Below are positions 1-5,074 of a DNA stretch of 5,074 nt, in pieces. Origin of the DNA: Pseudomonadota bacterium (GTDB taxonomy: Bacteria > Pseudomonadota > Gammaproteobacteria > Arenicellales > Poriferihabitantaceae); assembly GCA_024226105.1 (NCBI GenBank), contig JAAELZ010000466.1, forward strand, positions 1-5,074. Direction: 5' to 3'. Position 1 is the stretch's first letter, and each line of letters starts with the position of its first letter. The notes below the pieces were generated by a model. That model was not told the DNA's origin. It did not search any database and was given only the letters and a program-made list of their open reading frames with translations. Made by a program: the position numbers and the translations under genes.

Positions 1-23
1 CCGTAGAGAGTTGGTTTGCTCAT
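1..23 (-). CDS. 5' end of a gene leaving the window, possibly glutathione S-transferase-like
   Basis: Only the first seven codons and two bases of the eighth are present. They read MSKPTLY followed by a codon starting GG, so the eighth residue is Gly. The ATG is preceded by a near-consensus Shine-Dalgarno sequence with seven bases between, which makes a real start likely. A short polar N-terminus followed by TLYG is typical of the first beta strand of thioredoxin-fold glutathione S-transferases and maleylacetoacetate isomerases. That identity is an inference from eight residues and could easily be wrong. The gene is divergent from the broken DUF364-type gene on its right. Confidence 0.5.
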
Positions 24-30
24 TAGTGGT

Positions 31-37
31 TCTCCTT
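31..37 (-). promoter_or_regulatory. Ribosome binding site of the left-edge gene
   Basis: Read on the minus strand this is AAGGAGA, seven bases before the ATG at 23-21. It is the best Shine-Dalgarno match in the window and is the main reason for calling a gene start there. Only weak -10 and -35 matches lie upstream of it, so no promoter is called. Confidence 0.6.
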
Positions 38-87
38 TCGCGTGTAATAGTAATGGTTGCCTGTAATCCGCAATTAGTTCGAGTCAG

Positions 88-727
88 ATGACAGTATTCG
101 CTAATATACTACATCCACTTTATCAGGCGATGGAAAATTATGGCCTGTCTCCATTACTTTTAAATTACAATACGGCTACTCCGTCGGACATTAAACAAAA
201 ACTTTTTATGACAATCGCAAACGATTATCTACAGTTAATGTAAAGCATCGGTGCAAAGTTAGAGATACCTCCGGTAGAAGAAATCCACATTGCGCCTTTT
301 GACCCTGATCCTGAGAAAAGCAGCAAGTTTGGCGCTAAGTACAGTGGCTTGATCAACGAATCACCTGTTCAGTTAGCAAATACGCGAAATGGGCATAGCT
401 TTAACCGTCATTGAACTGGATGAGCAATGGTTGCAACAGGGTGATCGTTTCGAGGTCACCATGCAGCCGGAAAAACTTGGAGATTGCAGCAAGGTTATTT
501 GTACAGGCACCGTGCTTGTTAACCAGACTCTTGACGATTTACTGCCCCATTTTAGCAATGCCAGCCAGGTATTTATTGTCGGCCCGACCGTGGGATGCCT
601 GCCTGACCCGCTGTTTGATCGGGGAATTACCCACCTCGGCGGGAGCACTGTTTTGAATAAAGCTCAATTTCTCCAATTGTGGCAGGCGCAGGAAAGTGGC
701 GCGACTCTAGCAGACGCTATGTGCTGA
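88..727 (+). pseudogene. Broken DUF4213/DUF364 family gene (putative heavy-metal chelation protein)
   Basis: The remnants lie in two frames. The first frame opens with ATG at 88 and runs 51 codons to TAA at 241-243. Past the stop it continues with family-like sequence, including IPPVEEIHIAPFDPDPEKSS and a later SPVQLA, up to about 380. The C-terminal part is in another frame, open after a TAG at 374-376, and is readable from ATG 389 to TGA 727 (112 aa). It carries the DUF364 marks: CTGTVLVNQTLDDLL, then GPTVGCLPDPLFDRGITHLGG. Intact relatives are, from memory, about 250 aa or more in one frame. Here the rest of the N-terminal DUF4213 domain, between SPVQLA and REMGIALTV, seems to be missing, so an internal deletion probably lies near 375-385. 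The TAA may come from a CAA glutamine codon. The 112-aa C-terminal frame could still be translated but has no clear ribosome binding site. The family has no firmly established reaction. Family assignment is from recalled motifs. Confidence 0.6.
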
Positions 728-784
728 GCAGGGATTCGGCTTACCCGGGTTGTTTGCAGCTCCTGAGTCACGCGGGCTGGTAGT

Positions 785-1684
785 TTATTCGCTACCAAAT
801 AGATTGAATAAATTGAGGCTGGTTTCATAAACGACTTCTCTAGCGGTTTCAATTTTGGCGTCGATGAGTCGAAGGTAAACCTGCATCTGGTGGTGTTGCA
901 GGTTTGCCTCGTTCAAAGCTTGCTGGGTAAAACGCGTTGCGCGTAACATACTGTTGACACCTTGCAGTACGGCGTACTGATTGCCATCCAGCAGGATCAG
1001 CTCTATTCCGGCATGCCAGTAAATATCCAGGTCATTGATATCCAGAGGGTCGAATAAAGGCACCAGCGGAACAATATCTTTATCGGTAACTACACGAATA
1101 ATATCCAGGGAATCCAGACTGGACGCACCGGATAAATTGGTAACTTTCGGCTGGCCAAAGGTGGTTACCTGGTTTACCTCGAATCCATTGCCATCAAGTA
1201 TGGCGGCAAGGATCATTGCAACCGCGCCACCTAGACTATGCCCGGTCGTATTAATGCGATAGTCCTTTTTGAGGAATGGTTTTAATCCGGTATATACCTG
1301 TCTCGCAGCATTAGAAAATCCCTGGTGCAAATATATGTTTGTGCTTTTATCCAGCACTAGTTTTAAGGCCAGATCGAGTATCGCATTTTCGATATTTGCG
1401 GTGCCGCGGACGGCAATTGTCTGGGTCTTCAAGGCCTCATTGCTGACCAGGATAAAGCTTATCTGGATATCGGCAAGCTCATGGTACAGGTCGAGCGAAT
1501 AGTCAGGTGGTAATGTTGAATTATGTATTTGTTCTTCAGATAGATAGGCAGCGTGCGACAGTAAAGCCTGCTCGCGGATGTGGCTAAAATCAAATTTTTG
1601 CGTACTACCCTGACCGGCTAAAATCTGGCTACCGGAGCATAGAACTAACAGTAATAGAACAAACTTTAAAAAAACTCTATTCAA
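785..1684 (-). CDS. Secreted class 3 lipase (alpha/beta hydrolase)
   Basis: This 299-aa protein fits the Lipase_3 (PF01764) fold, which hydrolyses ester bonds in acylglycerols or related lipids. Residues 1-24 form a signal peptide: Arg and Lys near the start, a run of Leu/Val, then probable cleavage near ILA-GQ, so export is expected. The Cys at 16 lacks the small residue before it needed for a lipobox, so a lipoprotein is unlikely. VRGT at 92-95 matches the usual oxyanion-loop segment. GHSLGG at 148-153 is the nucleophile elbow with Ser150. DKDIVP at 201-206 should supply the acid (Asp203), and YWHAG at 222-226 the histidine (His224). The start is TTG: a stop lies four codons upstream, and the first in-frame Met is at residue 157, after the catalytic Ser. 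The TTG lies inside the last codons of the upstream gene (8-base overlap), suggesting translational coupling. The true substrate cannot be told from sequence. Confidence 0.87.
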   Translation of the reverse strand: MNRVFLKFVLLLLVLCSGSQILAGQGSTQKFDFSHIREQALLSHAAYLSEEQIHNSTLPPDYSLDLYHELADIQISFILVSNEALKTQTIAVRGTANIENAILDLALKLVLDKSTNIYLHQGFSNAARQVYTGLKPFLKKDYRINTTGHSLGGAVAMILAAILDGNGFEVNQVTTFGQPKVTNLSGASSLDSLDIIRVVTDKDIVPLVPLFDPLDINDLDIYWHAGIELILLDGNQYAVLQGVNSMLRATRFTQQALNEANLQHHQMQVYLRLIDAKIETAREVVYETSLNLFNLFGSE

Positions 1685-2537
1685 GAAAGTCTTTCATCCA
1701 GCGGTTGTAATCGTCGCTGCGTGACAAACGATCAATCAGCTCATTTTGTGGAATACCTTCGAGGTCTGAGGGTCTTACGCCCTGTCGTAGTGCTTTGAGC
1801 GTGTTGAAAGTCGCCTGTATTGCCGCCATAGCCGGTTGATGGCCCTGCAGGCAGATTTTGACCCCCATCGTGGCCAGGTAGCCGCTGTGTTTTATTGCGA
1901 CCCCGGCGCCACCGAGGATGATCGGAAGCCTGCAAACTTCTGAGATCGATTCAAGCTGTTGTTTGTCAGAAATGCCAATGAGAAAAATAGCATCGACGCC
2001 AGTATTTTGATATGCCTCAATTCTGGCCAGCGTATCTTCCAGACCATTCACCTTGATGGCACTGGTTCGGGCCGCGATTACTAACGAAGAGTCCTGTCTT
2101 CCAGCCACGGCCGCTCGCATTTTTCCAACGCCTTCATCTATGGCAATCAGGCGGGTTTTACCGCTACTGCCGAACGGTCTGGGTAGATCGGTGTCTTCGA
2201 TTGACAAGGCTGCGACTCCAGCGGTTTCGAGTTCCTCGACGGTACGTTTAACGTTTAAGGCATTGCCGTAACCATGATCGGCATCGACCAGTAACGGTAG
2301 CTCGCTGGCTCGGTTGATCCGGTAGGCCTGCGCGGCAAATTCACTCAGGGTAAGCAGGATGTGATCAGGGTCACCCAGTACAGTTAGCGATGCGACGGAG
2401 CCTGCAAACATGCCAACCTCGAAACCCAGTTCCTCGGCGATACGTGCCGATACCGGATCGAACACCGAACCGGGATAAACACAAACGTTACTATTGAGTT
2501 GTGCGCGAAAGCGTTCGCGTCGATTTTGCCAATGCAT
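1677..2537 (-). CDS. Oxaloacetate decarboxylase-like protein of the isocitrate lyase/PEP mutase family
   Basis: This 286-aa cytoplasmic TIM-barrel enzyme resembles Pseudomonas PA4872, a biotin-independent, Mg-dependent oxaloacetate decarboxylase of about 287 aa. Visible motifs are SVFDPVSARIAEELGFE at 24-40, GSVAS at 46-50 (substrate loop), DADHGYGN at 85-92 (metal-binding aspartates), ALSIEDT at 110-116, AARTSA with Arg157, and QGHQPA at 231-236, whose His233 aligns with an active-site His of PA4872. The segment ILGGAG at 207-212 differs from the Tyr-containing loop I recall in PA4872, so the substrate may differ (another 2-oxo or 2-hydroxy acid). ATG 2537 was chosen over an in-frame ATG at 2588 because family similarity starts at MHWQNRRERFR and the length then fits. 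A weak GAAAGAA ribosome site lies eight bases upstream. The lipase gene follows with an 8-base overlap, so the two are probably one operon. Confidence 0.88.
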   Translation of the reverse strand: MHWQNRRERFRAQLNSNVCVYPGSVFDPVSARIAEELGFEVGMFAGSVASLTVLGDPDHILLTLSEFAAQAYRINRASELPLLVDADHGYGNALNVKRTVEELETAGVAALSIEDTDLPRPFGSSGKTRLIAIDEGVGKMRAAVAGRQDSSLVIAARTSAIKVNGLEDTLARIEAYQNTGVDAIFLIGISDKQQLESISEVCRLPIILGGAGVAIKHSGYLATMGVKICLQGHQPAMAAIQATFNTLKALRQGVRPSDLEGIPQNELIDRLSRSDDYNRWMKDFLE

Positions 2538-2656
2538 AATAAAAGTTCTTTCAGATGATGCGAGATTACAATATGGGCGATCATACACGCTAGTGAACTT
2601 CGGGTACTAATTCGGAATTTAAATTGTTATGGATCTAGTCCGACAGACTCCTAGCA
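2538..2656 (-). promoter_or_regulatory. Leader region of the decarboxylase-lipase unit, cut by the insertion sequence
   Basis: This is all the host sequence left between the decarboxylase start and the insertion sequence. A -10-like TATGAT (minus strand) sits at 2580-2585, about 42 bases before the ATG, but no convincing -35 lies 16-18 bases further up. The weak ribosome site GAAAGAA is at 2546-2552. A native promoter may be within these 119 bases, or it may have been separated by the insertion. This is a tentative call. Confidence 0.25.
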
Positions 2657-2687
2657 CTGCCCATTACCCACAATTAGAGCTGGACAA
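2657..2687 (+). repeat. Left terminal inverted repeat
   Basis: The outer 14 bases CTGCCCATTACCCA match the right end perfectly in inverted orientation. After a 9-base stretch with little match, a second block CTGGACAA at 2680-2687 matches the right-end CTGGATAA in 7 of 8 positions. Such two-part ends usually reflect an outer cleavage site and an inner transposase-binding site; that role is inferred. Confidence 0.85.
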
Positions 2688-2715
2688 GATACATTCGCTA
2701 GCGCATGCTTAGAGA

Positions 2716-4878
2716 ATGCATAGACAAAATCAAATAAAGCGAACGCTTTGCGAACCCTCCAACATTGAATACATCCGTCATCTACTGATGAATGAAGAGA
2801 TTCCCCACAGAACTGATCTGGCCGCACGAGCCTGCGAACAGTTTGAGTTTCTTGACACGCGTGGTCAAGCACAGATCAGTGGTTGTCTGAAAGCGCTGCG
2901 TGAACTTCAATGTGCCGGGCATTTTACTTTGCCAGCTGCGCGGGTAAAACCTGGCCCCAAAACCCCTGGTCGTTTATCGGCTCCGCTCCCACTGCCGCAC
3001 GGTGTCCCACCGAAGGCGGGTGATGTTCGAGGACTTAAACTGATGTTGGTGCAAACGGCTGATGACATGAAGGTCTGGAATGAGCTGATGATAGAAGAGC
3101 ATCCTTTAGGGGTGGGGCCGTTGGTCGGCAGACAATTACGCTACCTCATCGACTCCCATCACGGCTGGTTGGGGGGGTTCGGATTTGCCGCTCCTGCCCT
3201 GCAATTGGCTGATCGTGATCAGTGGATTGGTTGGGATAGGGAGCAACGCCGGGCCTATCTGCACCTGGTTGTCGGCATGAGCCGTTTTTTGATTCGCCCC
3301 AGCGTACAATGCCATAACCTGGCCTCAAAGGTTCTGGGCATGAGCCTGGCGGTATTGGCCGATGATTTTGAGCAAAAATACTGTTATAGGCCTTTACTGA
3401 TAGAAAGTTTTGTGGATATTGCGCATTATTCAGGCACCTGCTATCGGGCAGCAAACTGGATAGAAATCGGCCAAACAAAGGGTCGAGGCCGACAAGATCG
3501 TTTTTCTCAGAAAGCCTTGAATCCCAAAGCGATCTATATCTACCCGGTCGACCCTCACTTTAGACAGCAAATGGGGTTAGCCACGCCTGCTGGGCTGGGA
3601 GCCTTGGAACCGGGCGAGGGTTTGGATGGCGCGCAATGGGCGGAACATGAATTTGGTGGAGCATCACTGGGAGATAAACGATTGAGTAAAAGGCTGATCA
3701 AGGTGGCCGCCGCCAAAGCAGAGATGCCGGCTCGCGCCTTTAGTGGCGTGGTCAAAGGAAATTGGGCCGCTACCAAGGCCTACTATCGCATGATTGACCA
3801 GCCGGAAGCGTCAGAATTTAATCTACCCAATATCCTGGCACCGCACCGCGAGCGAACCGCCCGTCGAATGATGGGCCAAAAAACCGTGTTATGTTTACAA
3901 GATGGCAGTGAACTGAACTACACCAACCTGGATAAGTGTCGCGGTTTGGGTGATTTGAAAGCCAACCAGACCGGGGCAAAGATGCGCGGGCTTAATTTGC
4001 ATTCGACGTTTGCCGTTGCGCCCAATGGGCTTCCTTTAGGCGTGCTAAAGGCACAGTGTATTGCGCCGCAAGTCAAACCTGCTGACGATAAAAGGAAACC
4101 ATCGGCGATTCCAATTGAAGAAAAAAAGACCTTTGTCTGGATCGAGCATCACCGTGATCTGGTGGAGTTGTCCAAACAGATGCCACAAACACAACTGGTC
4201 AATGTGTGTGACCGGGAAGCTGACTTTTTTGAGTTATTTGACGAGCAAAGAAAAAGCCCTTGTGTTGAGCTACTCATACGGGCTCAGCATAATCGCAATA
4301 TCGACGAGGAACCGTTTAAGTTATTTGTGGCCGCACGCGAGGCACCTGTGATCAGCCGGGTTGGTGTGTCTATTCCTCGGCACAGTGCTCGATCCAAAAA
4401 AAGTAAACAAAAAGCCCGGGATGCCAGACCGGGACGATTGGCGGATTTGGCCATCCGTAAAATACACATTCAACTCCCGCCCCCTGAGTATTATGCTGAT
4501 AAAGAACCGATTGATATTTTCCTGGTGCATGCACTCGAGGAAAACCCGCCACCGAACACCGAAGCGATTGAGTGGTTTCTTCTGACAACGATCAATATTG
4601 CTTCGGCGGAAGAGGCTGAACAATGTTTACGCTGGTATACCTTACGCTGGCGTATTGAAGACTGGCATCGAGTACTGAAATCGGGTTGTCGTATAGATGA
4701 TCTTGCTCATGAAACGGCTGAACGTTTACGCCGTGCCATCGCGATCAATCTGGTGATTGCCTGGCGGATTATGTTGATGACATTACTGGGTCGGGAATCG
4801 CCTGAGCTTCCAGCTGAAATACTCTTCTCAGATGTCGAATTGCGAACGCTGCAGGCTTACGCTAAAAAAAAGGATTGA
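2716..4878 (+). CDS. IS4-family transposase with N-terminal DruA-like (DUF4338) domain
   Basis: This 720-aa reading frame encodes a cut-and-paste DDE transposase. Residues 15-75 look like a winged-helix region (IRHLLMNEEIPHRTDLAARA). Residues about 104-285 match the DruA/DUF4338 style: HPLGVGPLVGRQLRYLI at 129-145, GWLGGFGFAAPALQL, then YLHLVVGMSRFLIRP and CHNLASKVLG, ending GRGRQD and KAIYIYPV. Residues 306-362 are a Tn5-type DNA-binding domain (WAEHEFGGASLGDKRL). The catalytic residues are Asp396 (LQDGSELNY), Asp499 (VCDREADFF) and Glu648. Tyr641, Arg644, Glu648 and Lys655 make an exact YREK signature. A TAG lies two codons before the ATG, fixing the upstream limit; a poor AGAGA is the only ribosome-site-like sequence. 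The frame ends soon after a run of eight A, while the expected C-terminus continues in the -1 frame, giving about 774 aa if joined. Catalytic residues all precede the shift. Confidence 0.9.
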   Translation: MHRQNQIKRTLCEPSNIEYIRHLLMNEEIPHRTDLAARACEQFEFLDTRGQAQISGCLKALRELQCAGHFTLPAARVKPGPKTPGRLSAPLPLPHGVPPKAGDVRGLKLMLVQTADDMKVWNELMIEEHPLGVGPLVGRQLRYLIDSHHGWLGGFGFAAPALQLADRDQWIGWDREQRRAYLHLVVGMSRFLIRPSVQCHNLASKVLGMSLAVLADDFEQKYCYRPLLIESFVDIAHYSGTCYRAANWIEIGQTKGRGRQDRFSQKALNPKAIYIYPVDPHFRQQMGLATPAGLGALEPGEGLDGAQWAEHEFGGASLGDKRLSKRLIKVAAAKAEMPARAFSGVVKGNWAATKAYYRMIDQPEASEFNLPNILAPHRERTARRMMGQKTVLCLQDGSELNYTNLDKCRGLGDLKANQTGAKMRGLNLHSTFAVAPNGLPLGVLKAQCIAPQVKPADDKRKPSAIPIEEKKTFVWIEHHRDLVELSKQMPQTQLVNVCDREADFFELFDEQRKSPCVELLIRAQHNRNIDEEPFKLFVAAREAPVISRVGVSIPRHSARSKKSKQKARDARPGRLADLAIRKIHIQLPPPEYYADKEPIDIFLVHALEENPPPNTEAIEWFLLTTINIASAEEAEQCLRWYTLRWRIEDWHRVLKSGCRIDDLAHETAERLRRAIAINLVIAWRIMLMTLLGRESPELPAEILFSDVELRTLQAYAKKKD
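4866..4872 (+). promoter_or_regulatory. Possible -1 ribosomal frameshift site A_AAA_AAG
   Basis: The heptamer lies exactly in the phase needed for tandem -1 slippage of the two lysine codons. It is the classic bacterial slippery sequence used in insertion sequences and dnaX. An SD-like AGG sits about ten bases upstream at 4853-4855. Downstream only a weak 4-bp stem (CCAG at 4881, CTGG at 4893) is seen, so there is no strong stimulatory hairpin. The same run could instead have lost one A by mutation or sequencing error. Confidence 0.5.
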
Positions 4879-5039
4879 AGCCAGCATTATTACTGGGTGA
4901 AGCGGTAGAACTGGTCGCCAATATGGGGGGATATCTTGGGCGTAAGAGTGATCTGTCGCCCGGACATCAGATACTATGGCAAGGGTATACGGTGTTTCAG
5001 CTGATGTGCGAAGGATTCTCGTTGTTGGAGGACGGATAA
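4872..5039 (+). other. C-terminal part of the transposase in the -1 frame
   Basis: Reading from base 4872, directly after slippage, gives 55 codons ending at TAA 5037-5039. The peptide contains LGEAVELVANMGGYLGRKSD, then PGHQILWQGYTVFQLMCEGF. This is the normal C-terminal segment of IS4-type transposases (GGYLGR, PGH, W.GY). It has no start codon or ribosome site of its own near the junction, so it is best read as the continuation of the 720-aa frame and not as a separate gene. Confidence 0.85.
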
Positions 5040-5041
5040 TG

Positions 5042-5072
5042 TTATCCAGTAAACTTTATGGGTAATGGGCAG
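5042..5072 (-). repeat. Right terminal inverted repeat
   Basis: Read on the minus strand from 5072, the first 14 bases equal the left end exactly, and the inner CTGGATAA block at 5042-5049 differs from the left inner block by one base. The -1-frame stop codon of the transposase ends three bases before this repeat. Only AG (5073-5074) of flanking host DNA remains in the window. Confidence 0.85.
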
Positions 5073-5074
5073 AG

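Larger units (their letters stand above)
2657..5072 (+). mobile_element. IS4-type insertion sequence with a DruA-domain transposase, 2416 bp
   Basis: The limits are set by a perfect 14-bp terminal inverted repeat at 2657-2670 and 5059-5072, each followed by a second, inner matching block. One transposase fills most of the element, leaving 45 bases between left repeat and start codon and about 20 bases between the -1-frame stop and right repeat. That compact layout is typical of an insertion sequence without cargo. The transposase has Tn5/IS4-type DNA-binding and DDE domains. Length is above the usual IS4 range because of the extra N-terminal DruA-like region. A target-site duplication cannot be confirmed because only two bases remain beyond the right end. 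The exact subgroup name is not assigned. Confidence 0.85.

Noticed and set aside
389..727. The 112-aa frame as an intact small gene
   Set aside because: It is only the C-terminal part of a DUF364-type protein, lacks a ribosome site, and matching upstream sequence lies in another frame.
728..784. A bidirectional terminator between the convergent DUF364 remnant and the lipase
   Set aside because: Only short complementary stretches are seen, with no GC-rich stem followed by a T run on either strand.
1623..1684. A lipoprotein signal in the lipase (Cys16)
   Set aside because: The residue before Cys is Leu, not Gly, Ala or Ser, so the lipobox rule fails; an ordinary signal peptide fits better.
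2538..2588. A 17-residue N-terminal extension of the decarboxylase from an upstream ATG
   Set aside because: The extension does not resemble the family, and the start at 2537 gives the usual length of about 287 aa.
2705..2737. A 10-codon frame (MLRECIDKIK) overlapping the transposase start, a possible leader peptide
   Set aside because: There is no ribosome site or conserved feature; so short a frame is expected by chance.
3146..3478. A minus-strand frame of 110 aa inside the transposase gene
   Set aside because: It runs opposite to conserved transposase coding sequence, and its peptide shows no domain or start signal.
2716..4878. A Druantia anti-phage defence locus, suggested by the DruA-like domain
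   Set aside because: The same protein has a complete DDE/YREK transposase domain and lies between terminal inverted repeats; no other Druantia genes such as a large helicase are present.

Overview
The window reads as a piece of a proteobacterial, probably gammaproteobacterial, chromosome. It has moderate GC, bacterial gene starts, and a catabolic enzyme of the PA4872-type isocitrate lyase/PEP mutase family. It also carries an IS4-type insertion sequence. Taxonomy is inferred from protein style only; there is no rRNA or other marker.

Layout, left to right. (1) At the left edge, seven codons of a minus-strand gene with a strong ribosome binding site leave the window; the N-terminus resembles a glutathione S-transferase start. 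(2) Positions 88-727 (+) hold a broken gene of the DUF4213/DUF364 'putative heavy-metal chelation' family. It has an in-frame ochre stop, a probable internal deletion with a frame change, and an intact C-terminal third. (3) Positions 785-2537 (-) hold two overlapping genes read as one unit: an oxaloacetate decarboxylase-like enzyme, then a secreted class 3 lipase. The lipase appears to start at a TTG inside the end of the upstream gene. (4) Positions 2657-5072 hold a nearly complete insertion sequence of 2416 bp bounded by bipartite terminal inverted repeats. It carries one large transposase with an N-terminal helix-turn-helix-like region, a DruA-like (DUF4338) domain, a Tn5-type DNA-binding domain and a DDE catalytic domain with a full YREK motif. 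The window stops two bases past its right end.

The most interesting points are in the insertion sequence. The transposase carries the domain known from Druantia anti-phage systems. Its conserved C-terminal end lies in the -1 frame behind an in-phase A_AAA_AAG heptamer, so either programmed -1 frameshifting or a one-base homopolymer lesion separates the two parts. The element sits about 120 bp upstream of the decarboxylase-lipase unit and points away from it, so it may have replaced or altered that unit's promoter region. No defence operon, CRISPR array, tRNA or rRNA was seen.
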